Shown here piece after piece: positions 1 to 8,143 of a stretch of DNA of 64,000 bases. The stretch spans positions 124,001 to 188,000 of the forward strand of contig CAKPXA010000001.1 in NCBI GenBank assembly GCA_934201845.1, written 5' to 3'. The translations under genes and the position numbers were made by a program. The stretch is from an uncultured Ligilactobacillus sp. GTDB lineage: Bacteria; Bacillota; Bacilli; Lactobacillales; Lactobacillaceae. The notes under the pieces were generated by a model. It saw only the letters and a program-made list of their open reading frames with translations, did no database searches and had not been told where the DNA came from. How positions within the stretch are numbered: position 1 is the first letter of the stretch; each line of letters opens with the position of its first letter.

Positions 1-2
1 TA

Positions 3-665
3 TTTGCTGGTGGTTCACAGAATTTACCGAAGTGTCTGTACGATGATTCGGGAGAGTATTCCTCAATAAGACTTGATGTACTCAGGAAGTTGGATGATTT
101 GAATGATGATGATGTGCTTCCTTATGTTTATGGTGTGCTGAGTTCCAATGAATATGAAAGAATGTATGCCATGGATTTAGCTAAGGAATTTCCTAGGATT
201 CCCAACGTGAAACACAAGGAGGATTTTGTAGATATTGGCAGAAAATTGATGGACTTGCACATCAATTATGAAAATGTTCCTGTCTATGATGGTGTTGACA
301 TTGAGGAAAAGTCAGATCCGAGTTATGAAGTCAAGAAGATGAAGTTTGCCAGGGTCAAAAACCCTGAAACAGGCAAATTTGAAAAGGACAAGGACAGGTC
401 GACTATCATCTTCAATGATGACATAACCATTAGAAACATTCCTGAAAAAGCTTATGAATATGTTGTCAACGGTCGCTCGGCAATTGAATGGATTATGGAT
501 CAGTACCAGATTAAAACTGATAGGAAGTCAGGGATTACCGATGACCCCAACGACTTCAGTGATGATCCGAAGTACATTTACAATCTGCTTTTGCGCATCA
601 TTAACGTATCCCTTCAGACGGTCGATCTTGTCAACAGTCTGCCGGAACTTGAGATAAGCAAGTGA
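3..665 (+). CDS. C-terminal part of a DEAD/DEAH-type restriction helicase (5' end outside the window)
   Basis: The frame is open from the first bases of the window and stops with TGA at 663-665, so about 220 C-terminal residues are seen; no start codon is visible and the gene enters from the left. The tail (FPRIPNVKHKEDFVDIGRKL, then YDGV, IIFNDDITI, AYEYVVNGRSAIEWIMDQYQ and DPKYIYNLLLRIINVSLQTV) is of the type found at the end of long helicase/restriction proteins related to type ISP or type III Res subunits, where it follows the helicase core and may contact the target-recognition part. Codons are strikingly AT-rich (gat, aat, aaa, tat) compared with the genes from 836 onward, suggesting horizontal acquisition. 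Family assignment rests on recalled sequence similarity; the catalytic domains are out of view. Confidence 0.6.
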   Translation, partial: FAGGSQNLPKCLYDDSGEYSSIRLDVLRKLDDLNDDDVLPYVYGVLSSNEYERMYAMDLAKEFPRIPNVKHKEDFVDIGRKLMDLHINYENVPVYDGVDIEEKSDPSYEVKKMKFARVKNPETGKFEKDKDRSTIIFNDDITIRNIPEKAYEYVVNGRSAIEWIMDQYQIKTDRKSGITDDPNDFSDDPKYIYNLLLRIINVSLQTVDLVNSLPELEISK

Positions 666-781
666 TGTGCATTCAGATGAAACGGATGACCTGCGTCTTC
701 GTACAGTCTGGGAATTCTGATTGTCATGCAGCAGAGCGGGGGGGCGCAGGGTCCCCGTTTCTTGAGCCTCTTTCGGTTACG

Positions 782-792
782 GCTCTGCATTT
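782..792 (-). repeat. AAATGCAGAGC motif, copy 1 (intergenic)
   Basis: Exact copy of an 11-mer that occurs five times in the window, here read on the minus strand between the restriction helicase and folC. It lies just upstream of the folC -10 box. Confidence 0.5.
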
Positions 793-796
793 CACG

Positions 797-805
797 TGAT
801 ATAAT
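797..805 (+). promoter_or_regulatory. Extended -10 promoter of folC
   Basis: TGATATAAT is a perfect extended -10 box (TG-N-TATAAT). A clear -35 is not seen at 17 bp, as is usual for extended -10 promoters. Transcription would start near 812, which rules out the in-frame ATG at 812 and supports the folC start at 836. Confidence 0.65.
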
Positions 806-835
806 GGAGCCATGACACAGATACGGAGGCGGAAC

Positions 836-2149
836 ATGGCACAGATGAGTTATGACGAGGCGGTCTCGTTTATTCATGGCAGAAGAAAATTTACGAAGGA
901 TCCTTCGCTGGACAGGATGAGGAGGATGGCGGAGCTTCTGGGGAATCCCGAACGGAAGCTGAAGATGATTCATGTGACGGGAACAAACGGGAAGGGATCG
1001 GTGACGGCGTATCTGCGGGAACTGCTGATGTCTCACGGATACCGCACGGGCACGTTCACGTCGCCGTTCATCGTCAGGTTCAATGAACGGCTGGCAATTG
1101 ACGGCGAAATGATTTCAGACGAGGAGCTGGTTGAGGAAGTCGGGCGGATCAGGCCTGTCGTCACGCAGGTGGATGAGGAATACGGCGGTGACGGGCCGAA
1201 GGAGTTCGAGGTGCTCACGGCCATGATGCTTGACTGGTTTGCGCGCAGTTCCGTCGACTATGTGATCATCGAGGTCGGCATCGGCGGAACGTATGATTCG
1301 ACGAACATCATCGACCCGCTTGTTTCCGTCATCACGACGGTGGCGATGGACCATGCGGCGATTCTCGGTCCGACGATTGAAAATGTCGCGGAAAACAAGG
1401 CCGGAATCATCAAGGAAGACCGTCCTGTCGTCGTCGGCAGGCTGCCTGAGGCCGCCCTTGAAGTCGTCAGGAGAAGGGCTGAGGAGAAGCACAGCAGACT
1501 CTATCAGCCGGGAGTGGACTATGCGGCGGAAAGAACGGATGAAGGCCGCGGCTTCTGGGGCGAAACCTTCACGTACGAGTTTTTCGGAAGAGGAAGGCAG
1601 AGTCTTCGGACCGGGCTTTGCGGCAGCTTTCAGGTGGACAATGCCGCCTGCGCGCTGACGGCATTCAATGTCCTGGCGGAGGAGGAGGGCTTTGCCGTTG
1701 ATGCGGCCGGGGCCGGCAGGGCGCTTGCCGCCACGCGCTGGCCGGCCAGGTTCGAGAAGATTCAGGACGATCCGCTCATTGTTCTTGACGGTGCGCACAA
1801 TCCGGCGGCCATGAGGGAAGTCAGGCGGACGCTTGAGACGGACTTTGCGGACATGAAGGTGACGATTGTCCTGGGCATTCTTGCGGACAAGGATTCGGAC
1901 GAGATGCTCGGGGAGTTGCTAAAAGTCGGGAAAGCAAGTATAATTTTGACAGGATTCAATGGCCCGAGAAAGGTGGCCAGTCCTGAAAGACTGCATGAGA
2001 AGTATCTGCAGACGACTGAAATCGATGACTGGAAAGAGGCGCTCGAGGCGGCCGTCAGTGCTGACGGCGACATGGTGCTTGTTTCCGGTTCTCTGTATTT
2101 CATATCCGATGTGAGAAAGTATATATTAGGACGAGGTGGACTCAGATGA
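836..2149 (+). CDS. folC: Folylpolyglutamate synthase / dihydrofolate synthase
   Basis: Cytoplasmic ATP-dependent ligase of 437 residues, the usual length for FolC, which adds L-glutamate to (dihydro)folates and so retains them in the cell. The Mur-ligase P-loop GTNGKGS lies at residues 49-55, with the family LTSPF-like region just after it (FTSPFIVRFNERL) and the C-terminal domain motif DGAHNP near residue 318. I chose ATG 836 because it follows the Shine-Dalgarno GGAGGCGG at 825-832; the upstream ATG at 812 coincides with the predicted transcription start. The stop codon overlaps the next start (ATGA, 2146-2149), so translation is probably coupled to the HAD phosphatase. Confidence 0.95.
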   Translation: MAQMSYDEAVSFIHGRRKFTKDPSLDRMRRMAELLGNPERKLKMIHVTGTNGKGSVTAYLRELLMSHGYRTGTFTSPFIVRFNERLAIDGEMISDEELVEEVGRIRPVVTQVDEEYGGDGPKEFEVLTAMMLDWFARSSVDYVIIEVGIGGTYDSTNIIDPLVSVITTVAMDHAAILGPTIENVAENKAGIIKEDRPVVVGRLPEAALEVVRRRAEEKHSRLYQPGVDYAAERTDEGRGFWGETFTYEFFGRGRQSLRTGLCGSFQVDNAACALTAFNVLAEEEGFAVDAAGAGRALAATRWPARFEKIQDDPLIVLDGAHNPAAMREVRRTLETDFADMKVTIVLGILADKDSDEMLGELLKVGKASIILTGFNGPRKVASPERLHEKYLQTTEIDDWKEALEAAVSADGDMVLVSGSLYFISDVRKYILGRGGLR

Positions 2150-2811
2150 GTGTAAAACTGGTGATTTTTGACATGGACGGCGTTGTGATCGATTCCGAGA
2201 AGGTTTACTTCAAGTCGAATCAGCTTGCGGCTGAGGAACTTGGAATCAAGGGCTTCACGATGGAATATTACCGTCAGTTCGTCGGCGCCGGAACGGAGCA
2301 CATGATTGAGAAGATGACGGAGGACTACGGTGACAGGGACCTGGTTGAAAGGTTCGTCAAGCTCAGCATGGACAAGGTCTATCCGGTCGTCGAGGCTGGC
2401 GAGCTTGAGCTTCGTCCGGGCTTCACGGAGCTTTCGGCCTATCTCAGGGAAAGCGGCATTCCGTTCACGCTGGCTTCAAGCAACTACAGGAACGACATTC
2501 TGTACTACCTTGACAAGGTCGGCGTGAGAGACGACTTCAAGCGCATCGTTTCCGCCGATGACGTCAGGGAGGCCAAGCCGGCTCCGGACATCTTCAACAG
2601 GGCCTGGGAGATTTCCGGCAGCCCGGCCAAGGACGAGTCACTGATCATCGAGGATTCCCACAACGGCATCCTTGCCGCCAACAATGCCGGCATTCCCGTC
2701 ATCATGGTTCCGGATGTCATCCCCGCCGGTGAGTTCGAGCGCGAGCACACCGTTGCGGTGCTTGATGACCTCGTCTGCGTGAAGAATTACATCGAAGACG
2801 AAAATAAATAG
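2146..2811 (+). CDS. HAD-superfamily phosphatase, beta-phosphoglucomutase-like
   Basis: 221-residue cytoplasmic HAD hydrolase. Motif I is FDMDGV with the nucleophile Asp9 and acid/base Asp11; a helical cap follows (about residues 15-85); motif II is TLASSN, motif III the lysine of AKPAPDIF, motif IV IIEDSHNGI. This is the subfamily of beta-phosphoglucomutases and broad sugar-phosphate or phosphoglycolate phosphatases; the substrate cannot be read from the sequence. It starts inside the folC stop codon and is probably co-transcribed with it. Downstream, a CCCCTCC/GGAGGGG hairpin separates it from radC. Confidence 0.85.
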   Translation: MSVKLVIFDMDGVVIDSEKVYFKSNQLAAEELGIKGFTMEYYRQFVGAGTEHMIEKMTEDYGDRDLVERFVKLSMDKVYPVVEAGELELRPGFTELSAYLRESGIPFTLASSNYRNDILYYLDKVGVRDDFKRIVSADDVREAKPAPDIFNRAWEISGSPAKDESLIIEDSHNGILAANNAGIPVIMVPDVIPAGEFEREHTVAVLDDLVCVKNYIEDENK

Positions 2812-2816
2812 AAAGT

Positions 2817-2855
2817 TTCCCCTCCTTTTTGCGCATTTATGATTAGGAGGGGATT
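2817..2855 (+). promoter_or_regulatory. Hairpin that includes the radC ribosome binding site
   Basis: CCCCTCC at 2819-2825 pairs perfectly with GGAGGGG at 2846-2852, and GGAGGGG is the Shine-Dalgarno of radC (ATG at 2859). Folding would hide the site. There is no T-run after the 3' arm, so it is not a terminator. Confidence 0.5.
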
Positions 2856-2858
2856 TAC

Positions 2859-3533
2859 ATGAGTTTAGTGAATGAAGTTTCAAGTGAATACTTGACGAAG
2901 AGAATCGAGCGTTTCGGAGTGCAGTCATTGTCCGACCGGGAGCTCCTGTACTATCTGCTTGACGTGAAAATGCAGAGCAGGAAGGCTGCCTCGGCCTGTG
3001 ACAGCTTCTTTGCGGACTTCTCAGGGCTGTTTCAGCTCAGGGACTTTGTTCCGGAGAACTGGAAGCTGCTGCTTGAAAACGACGAGCAGGCGGCGCTGAT
3101 GGAAGCCATCGGAGAGTTTTCAAGGAGAATGAAAAGTCAGTCGACGCTTCCTCTGGGGCAGTTCTGCTCCAGCGCAACCGTCGGCAAGTACATGATTGAC
3201 GTTCTGGGCGATGAAAAGCAGGAAGTGCTTGTCTGTCTGTTTCTTGACACCAAGAACCAGGTCCTGGAGCAGAAGAAGATCTTCCAGGGCACGCTCAATT
3301 CGGCGACCGTGCATCCGCGCGAGATCTTCAAGGAAGCTCTGAGGCTGAGCACGGCAAGGATAATCGTCGTGCACAATCATCCAAGCGGCGACACCACGCC
3401 GTCCGAAAACGACGTCAATCTGACGAGACGCCTGGAGGAATGCGGGCATTTTCTGGGCATCGAGCTGCTTGACCACATCATCGTCGGCAACAGCTCGTAT
3501 CTCAGTATGCGCGAGGAGAGAATCATTGAATGA
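2859..3533 (+). CDS. radC: RadC family JAB/MPN metalloprotein
   Basis: 224-residue RadC protein. An N-terminal helix-hairpin-helix-like part (residues 1-95) precedes the MPN/JAB domain, whose zinc motif HNHPSGD is at residues 172-178 followed by PSENDVNLT. The family is linked to DNA repair and recombination, but its biochemical role is uncertain even in well studied species. Placement just ahead of mreB is the usual context in Bacillota. The ribosome binding site is unusually strong (GGAGGGG) but lies in a hairpin. A copy of the AAATGCAGAGC motif is inside the reading frame (2968-2978). Confidence 0.92.
   Translation: MSLVNEVSSEYLTKRIERFGVQSLSDRELLYYLLDVKMQSRKAASACDSFFADFSGLFQLRDFVPENWKLLLENDEQAALMEAIGEFSRRMKSQSTLPLGQFCSSATVGKYMIDVLGDEKQEVLVCLFLDTKNQVLEQKKIFQGTLNSATVHPREIFKEALRLSTARIIVVHNHPSGDTTPSENDVNLTRRLEECGHFLGIELLDHIIVGNSSYLSMREERIIE
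2968..2978 (+). repeat. AAATGCAGAGC motif, copy 2 (inside radC)
   Basis: Exact match to the 11-mer found five times in the window, inside the radC coding sequence and preceded by GTGA, as also seen in the reverse complements of copies 1 and 5. Confidence 0.45.
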
Positions 3534-3547
3534 GAGGTGAGAGACAT

Positions 3548-3757
3548 ATGCTTAAGGGAACGGTTCATTTCTTTGACAAGAAGAAGGGATACGGTTTCAT
3601 CACGCCGGACGGGGAAAAGGAGGACATTTTCGTTCACTTTTCAGCACTGACCGGTTCTGGTTTCAGGACACTGGAAGAAGGACAGCGCGTTGAGTTCTGC
3701 GAAGTTGAGGGAAGGAAGAGCTTTCAGGCCGCAATGGTGACGGTCATCGACGGCTGA
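3548..3757 (+). CDS. Cold-shock domain protein (CspA family)
   Basis: 69-residue single cold-shock domain, a nucleic-acid chaperone that melts RNA structure. RNP1 is KGYGFI and RNP2 is DIFVHF. I chose ATG 3548 because it gives the canonical N-terminus (MLKGTVHFF) and follows AGGTGA at seven bases spacing; the ATG at 3530 overlaps the radC stop and has no such site. Ordinary Csp proteins are 65-70 residues, so it is complete. It is probably transcribed with radC. Confidence 0.93.
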   Translation: MLKGTVHFFDKKKGYGFITPDGEKEDIFVHFSALTGSGFRTLEEGQRVEFCEVEGRKSFQAAMVTVIDG

Positions 3758-3810
3758 TTTTCCTTAAAATATGGTAAAGATGGGCCTTTCACGGCAAATT
3801 TAAGGTTCCG

Positions 3811-3905
3811 GCAATTCAATTGCGGTGAAATGTATGCTATAATTAACCGCGTGAATATTTTGAAAACGTATTGGAAACAAGGACGTTTCAATGATACAAT
3901 TGAAA
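3811..3905 (+). promoter_or_regulatory. mreB promoter region with two extended -10 boxes and two dyads
   Basis: P1 has an extended -10 TG-C-TATAAT (3835-3843) with a weak -35. P2 has TTGGAA (3871-3876), an 18-bp spacer and TACAAT (3895-3900) with an upstream TG. A dyad GCAATT-C-AATTGC (3811-3823) lies in the -35 area of P1, and a perfect dyad TTTCAAT-N6-ATTGAAA (3886-3905) overlaps the P2 -10 box, as an operator would. Confidence 0.6.
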
Positions 3906-3955
3906 TAGACTGAATTATGCTCAGAAAATTGAGAAACATGAAGGGATGAAACATC

Positions 3956-4960
3956 GTGTTCGGAATCGGAACAAAGAATATCGGTATCGACTTAGGTACA
4001 GCAAACACAATCGTCTACGCTGAAGGGAAGGGCATCGTCCTCCGCGAACCTTCAGTCGTGGCCAAGAACACAAAGACAGGCGAAATCGTCTCCGTCGGAT
4101 CGGAAGCGCGTGACATGATCGGCCGCACACCGGCAAGCATCGTCGCCATCCGCCCGATGAAGGACGGCGTCATTGCCGACTATGACACAACGGTCGCAAT
4201 GATGAAGTACTACATTGAAAAGGCTCTTGGTCACAAGGGCTCCAAGCCCTATGTCATGGTCTGCGTGCCAAGCGGCGTTACGGAAGTGGAGAAGCGCGCC
4301 GTCATCGATGCCACGAGAATCGCCGGTGCCCGTGACGCATATGTCATTGAGGAACCGTTCGCCGCAGCCATCGGTGCAGGTCTTCCTGTCATGGATCCGA
4401 CGGGCAGCATGGTCGTTGACATCGGCGGCGGCACAACGGACGTTGCCACGATTTCGCTCGGCGGCATCGTTTCCAGCCGTTCCATCCGCATGGCCGGCGA
4501 CAAGATTGACGATTCAATCATCTACTATGTAAGGAAGAACTATAACCTGCTCATCGGTGAAAGGACGGCAGAACAGCTCAAGATGGATGTTGCATCTGCT
4601 TCCGTCGAAGCCGCCAAGCAGCTTGATCCGCAGACGATCCGCGGCCGCGACCTTGTCACGGGTCTTCCGAAGACGATTGAAATCAAGGCTGAGGACGTTG
4701 CCGAGGCCATTCAGGAAGTCGTTGAGGAAATCATCACCGCCATCAAGGAAACACTTGAGGAGACGTCTCCGGAAATCGCCGCTGACGTCATCGATCACGG
4801 CATTGTTCTTACAGGCGGTGGCGCCCTGCTCCGTCATCTTCCGGAAGTCATCTCCGAAGCAACGAAGGTTCCGGTCTTCGTTGCCCAGGATCCGCTTGAC
4901 TGCGTTGCAGTCGGCACCGGTGAATCATTGAAGAACATCGATGTAATGAAGAAAAACTGA
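3956..4960 (+). CDS. mreB: Rod-shape determining actin MreB
   Basis: 334-residue bacterial actin that forms membrane-bound filaments guiding the elongation machinery. The phosphate-1 loop [10 protein letters not shown] is at residues 9-18, the phosphate-2 loop DIGGGTTD is in mid-protein and the adenosine motif [11 protein letters not shown] is near the C-terminus. It starts at GTG 3956 behind AAGGGA at about nine bases. It is the first gene of mreBCD-minCD. A weak terminator-like hairpin lies between mreB and mreC, which would let mreB be made in excess over the membrane partners. Confidence 0.97.
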   Translation: MFGIGTKNIGIDLGTANTIVYAEGKGIVLREPSVVAKNTKTGEIVSVGSEARDMIGRTPASIVAIRPMKDGVIADYDTTVAMMKYYIEKALGHKGSKPYVMVCVPSGVTEVEKRAVIDATRIAGARDAYVIEEPFAAAIGAGLPVMDPTGSMVVDIGGGTTDVATISLGGIVSSRSIRMAGDKIDDSIIYYVRKNYNLLIGERTAEQLKMDVASASVEAAKQLDPQTIRGRDLVTGLPKTIEIKAEDVAEAIQEVVEEIITAIKETLEETSPEIAADVIDHGIVLTGGGALLRHLPEVISEATKVPVFVAQDPLDCVAVGTGESLKNIDVMKKN

Positions 4961-4985
4961 AATTGACGGTTAAGTCGGTTCTTTC

Positions 4986-5023
4986 AGGAGGTTGGATCTG
5001 ATCGTCCAGCCTCTTGATTTTTA
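4986..5023 (+). terminator. Terminator-like hairpin between mreB and mreC (probably leaky)
   Basis: AGGAGGTTGGA (4986-4996) pairs with TCCAGCCTCTT (5005-5015) over 11 positions with two G-U pairs and an 8-nt loop, followed by TTGATTTTTAT. The T-tract is interrupted, and mreC has no obvious promoter of its own, so partial read-through is the likely outcome. Confidence 0.5.
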
Positions 5024-5035
5024 TGAGGTGAAATA

Positions 5036-5887
5036 ATGCAGAAGTTCTTTTTCAATAAAAAACTCGTTGTGACACTGATTGGCCTGATCGTCAGCTTCCT
5101 CCTGATTGCCTTCTCAATCGGCGTCCGCAACAACCGCTCAATGCCTCCGCTTGTGACGCAGTTCGGCAACGAAGCGGCCGGAGTGGTCAACACCATTGTC
5201 AGCGTTCCGGCCGGCGGGGTTGCCAAGGCGGGGGAGACGGTGTCCGACCTGCTCAATACGTATGAGGAAAACCAGAAGCTGAAGAAGCAGGTTGACGGCC
5301 TGGCCGCCCAGCGTGTTGAAAATCAGACATTGAGAAAGGAAAACAGGCAGCTCAAGCGACAGCTGAAGCTTGACCGCAGTCTGACCGATTATGACAGAAT
5401 CAGCGCCTATGTACTTTCGAGGACGCCTTCGGCATGGCAGAATCAGGTCATTATTTCCAAGGGCAGGACGGCCGGAGTCGTCAAGAACGCCGCGGTCATG
5501 TCAAGGAAGGGACTGGTCGGCCGTGTCGTTGAAGTCAATCAGACCAACAGCAAGGTCGAGCTCCTGTCAACGCAAAATGACAGCGCCAACCGCTTCGCCG
5601 TCCAGCTGATCAACACGAAGGACGAGACTGTCAACGGTCTGATCACCGGCTACAATGCCGAGAAGAACCAGCTGATCATGGGTCAGGTCACGTCAAAGGT
5701 CAAGATCAGCAAGGGCACGAAGGTCATCACTTCCGGCATGGGCGGCAACACGCCGAAGGGACTTCTCGTCGGCACTGTCGTCAGGGTTGCCGATGACGAC
5801 TACGGCCTTCCTTCGAAGATCTACATCAGGCCGGCCGCCGACATGACCGATCTCAGCGTGGTTACGGTTGCCAAGAGAACGGATTAG
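5036..5887 (+). CDS. mreC: Rod-shape determining protein MreC
   Basis: 283-residue bitopic membrane protein of the elongasome. A short cytoplasmic tail is followed by one transmembrane helix (about residues 9-28), a heptad-rich coiled coil (about 70-115, with NQKLKKQV and RKENRQLKRQLKL) and the extracellular beta-rich MreC domain to the end (GMGGNTPKGLLVGTV motif). It links MreB to the cell wall synthases outside the cell. Its ATG follows GAGGTG at a good distance. mreD starts 12 bases downstream. Confidence 0.95.
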   Translation: MQKFFFNKKLVVTLIGLIVSFLLIAFSIGVRNNRSMPPLVTQFGNEAAGVVNTIVSVPAGGVAKAGETVSDLLNTYEENQKLKKQVDGLAAQRVENQTLRKENRQLKRQLKLDRSLTDYDRISAYVLSRTPSAWQNQVIISKGRTAGVVKNAAVMSRKGLVGRVVEVNQTNSKVELLSTQNDSANRFAVQLINTKDETVNGLITGYNAEKNQLIMGQVTSKVKISKGTKVITSGMGGNTPKGLLVGTVVRVADDDYGLPSKIYIRPAADMTDLSVVTVAKRTD

Positions 5888-5899
5888 GGGTGAACGAAG

Positions 5900-6421
5900 A
5901 TGGAAACTTCAAGAATGAAGTATGTCTTTCCGCTCGGAATGCTTCTCGCGTTCTTTCTTGACGGAACGGTTTCTAACATTCTCTCGGTCCAGATGTTCAC
6001 GACGCATGCGGCAATCGAGAGCCGTCTGATGTTGCTGTGGTTTGTGATGGCGGTGTTCTACGGCGGGGAGAGGGTCAGGCACATCTACGTCTGGGCCTTT
6101 TTCTGCGGACTGCTCTTCGACGTCTACTACACTGGATTTCTGGGTATAATGACGATTATTTTGCCGTTTATTGTATATCTGAACGTTGAAACTGCACAAT
6201 ATTTCGAAAGAATGCCCTTTATTATGGTATTATTGATATATCTGATAGATGTTACGATTCTGACTGCACTGAACTACTTTGCGTTCTCGCTGATCGGGCA
6301 GGCCGGTGCACAGTTTTCCGAACTGGTCATGCGCGTCCTGTGGCCCACTCTGGTCTACAACATAGCGCTGTTCGTGATACTGTTCATTCCGGTCAGAAAG
6401 GTCTTTACGGAGATATCGTAA
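5900..6421 (+). CDS. mreD: Rod-shape determining membrane protein MreD
   Basis: 173-residue hydrophobic protein with about five transmembrane helices, matching MreD in length, composition and position directly after mreC. MreD works with MreBC and the RodA/PBP synthases in side-wall elongation. The start ATG follows AGGGGTGA. A short internal stretch around 6150-6260 is more AT-rich than the rest, which may simply reflect hydrophobic codons. Confidence 0.88.
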   Translation: METSRMKYVFPLGMLLAFFLDGTVSNILSVQMFTTHAAIESRLMLLWFVMAVFYGGERVRHIYVWAFFCGLLFDVYYTGFLGIMTIILPFIVYLNVETAQYFERMPFIMVLLIYLIDVTILTALNYFAFSLIGQAGAQFSELVMRVLWPTLVYNIALFVILFIPVRKVFTEIS

Positions 6422-6439
6422 CGGTTAGGGGGACTTTTT

Positions 6440-7108
6440 GTGCCAGCAGTTGTCTTGAAGGGACACAAGGAAGGCTATGAGTTTCTCCTCAATGATGCCT
6501 GTGCCTTTGCCGACATCAGAAGGGAAATCAGGGAGATTCTGGACAGGATTCAGAACGAGACGATTTCCAGAGGAGACAAGCTGACCTTTTCGCTGAATAC
6601 CGGGAACCGGCTGCTTGATGCAGGACAGCGTGAAGAGATTGAGAAGATTTTTGAAGAATACCCGCGTTTTTCAATCCGCAGGCTTGAGTCAGCCGTCGAT
6701 TCCAGGGAGAAATTTGCCGAATTCCTGGACGAACGGACGATTCATCCATGCGGCGAGATTATCAGAAACGGGCAGATAAGGGAAATCAGGGGTGATGTCA
6801 TGTTCTGCGGTTCGGTCCATGAGGGCGGAATCCTCAGGGCAACGGGCAGCATCTTTATCCTGGGCAATGTCGAGGGAATCATTCATGCCGGCTCGGGCAA
6901 CGACTCCATGGCCGTCATTGCCGGCAACGTTTCCCATGCTCAGCAGGTGAGAATCGCCGACCTTGTTCAGGTCGTTTCGGATGAGGACTATGAGAACAGG
7001 CAGAAGCTCGTCTACGTGAATGACCTTCATGCGCTGGACGTTGCCGATGTCACTGAACTCAAGGTAATCAGACCGAAGATATTTACACAGAATGGAGGAA
7101 TGATCTGA
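6440..7108 (+). CDS. minC: Septum-site inhibitor MinC
   Basis: 222-residue division inhibitor that prevents FtsZ assembly away from midcell. The N-terminal domain (about residues 1-95) is variable as usual; the C-terminal beta-helix domain, which dimerises and binds MinD, begins near IHPCGEIIRNGQIREIRGDV and contains the glycine-rich turns (ATGSIFILGNVEG, HAGSG, AGNVSHAQQVRIAD). It starts at GTG 6440 after TAGGGGGA. Its stop TGA shares a base with the minD ATG (7106-7110), indicating translational coupling. Confidence 0.92.
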   Translation: MPAVVLKGHKEGYEFLLNDACAFADIRREIREILDRIQNETISRGDKLTFSLNTGNRLLDAGQREEIEKIFEEYPRFSIRRLESAVDSREKFAEFLDERTIHPCGEIIRNGQIREIRGDVMFCGSVHEGGILRATGSIFILGNVEGIIHAGSGNDSMAVIAGNVSHAQQVRIADLVQVVSDEDYENRQKLVYVNDLHALDVADVTELKVIRPKIFTQNGGMI

Positions 7109-7914
7109 TGGGAAGAGCGATTGTGATTACGTCCGGCAAGGGTGGCGTCGGCAAGACGACGACGACCGCGAATCTTGGTTCTGCCCTGGCTCTCATGGGA
7201 AGAAAGGTCATCATGCTTGACCTTGACATCGGACTGCGCAATCTTGATGTTGTTCTGGGACTCGACAACCGGATCATCTACGATATTGTCGACGTTGTAA
7301 AGGGCAGGTGCAAGCTTCACCAGGCCGTAATCAAGGACAAGCGCTTCGAGGACAGGCTTTTCCTGCTTCCGGCGGCACAGAATACGGACAAGTCTGCAAT
7401 TGAACCGGATGAGGTCAAGGCAATCGTCGATGAGCTGAAGCCGGACTATGACTATATTCTGATTGACTGTCCGGCGGGCATCGAGCAGGGCTTTGCCAAT
7501 GCCGTCGCCGGCGCTGACGAGGCGATTGTGGTCTCGACGCCGGAGATTTCGGCCGTCAGGGATGCCGACCGCGTCGTCGGTCTGCTGGAACAGGCTGAGC
7601 TTGACCAGCAGCCGATGCTTGTCATCAACCGTATCAAGAAGAGCATGGTCAACGACGGAACGATGATGGACGTTGACGAAATCACGCATCATCTGTCAAT
7701 CAGGCTGATCGGCATTGTCTTTGACGACGATGAGGTCATCGGAACGTCCAACAAGGGAGAACCCGTCGTTCTGGACGAATCAAGTCCGGCCTCCCGGGGC
7801 TATCGCAACATTGCCAGACGCCTTGAGGGTCAGACCGTGCCGCTGATGACGATGAAGGAAAGCGACCAGAGCGGATTGTTCGGCAGGATTACATCCTGGT
7901 TCAGGAAAAAGTGA
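7108..7914 (+). CDS. minD: Septum-site determining ATPase MinD
   Basis: 268-residue membrane-binding ATPase that recruits MinC. The deviant Walker A motif KGGVGKT is at residues 11-17 with the signature Lys11. Walker B (ILIDCPAGIEQG) lies in the middle. The last residues (GLFGRITSWFRKK) form the amphipathic membrane-targeting helix. There is no minE downstream, and a divIVA homologue is present at 28754, consistent with the Gram-positive type in which DivIVA/MinJ rather than MinE positions the system. A strong terminator follows at 7988, ending the mre-min operon. Confidence 0.97.
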   Translation: MGRAIVITSGKGGVGKTTTTANLGSALALMGRKVIMLDLDIGLRNLDVVLGLDNRIIYDIVDVVKGRCKLHQAVIKDKRFEDRLFLLPAAQNTDKSAIEPDEVKAIVDELKPDYDYILIDCPAGIEQGFANAVAGADEAIVVSTPEISAVRDADRVVGLLEQAELDQQPMLVINRIKKSMVNDGTMMDVDEITHHLSIRLIGIVFDDDEVIGTSNKGEPVVLDESSPASRGYRNIARRLEGQTVPLMTMKESDQSGLFGRITSWFRKK

Positions 7915-7987
7915 TCCGGACAGGTCGAATCAAATCTGAATCATTGACAAAACGGCGTCGGTGTCGAACCGTATCGCCGGTTTCGTA

Positions 7988-8020
7988 AACTTCGCTCCGG
8001 AAATGAAGCGAAGTTTTTTT
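7988..8020 (+). terminator. Rho-independent terminator after minD
   Basis: Perfect 9-bp stem AACTTCGCT (7988-7996) / AGCGAAGTT (8007-8015) followed by a run of T. Confidence 0.9.
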
Positions 8021-8086
8021 ACTTACAGCAATTTCTCCTGTGTTTTTTCAAATTGGTACAGGTTCACCCCTGATTTCGGTTGTGAA

Positions 8087-8115
8087 CTGACAAATCGTCC
8101 GATTTAGGCTACAAT
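8087..8115 (+). promoter_or_regulatory. Promoter of the cardiolipin synthase gene
   Basis: CTGACA (8087-8092), 17-bp spacer, TACAAT (8110-8115). The -10 box covers the ATG at 8114, so translation must begin further downstream. Confidence 0.65.
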
Positions 8116-8143
8116 GGACAGTATAGGTTTTCAGAAAGTTGGT

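Noticed and set aside
812-835. Earlier ATG of folC
   Set aside because: It coincides with the transcription start predicted from the extended -10 box and has no ribosome binding site.
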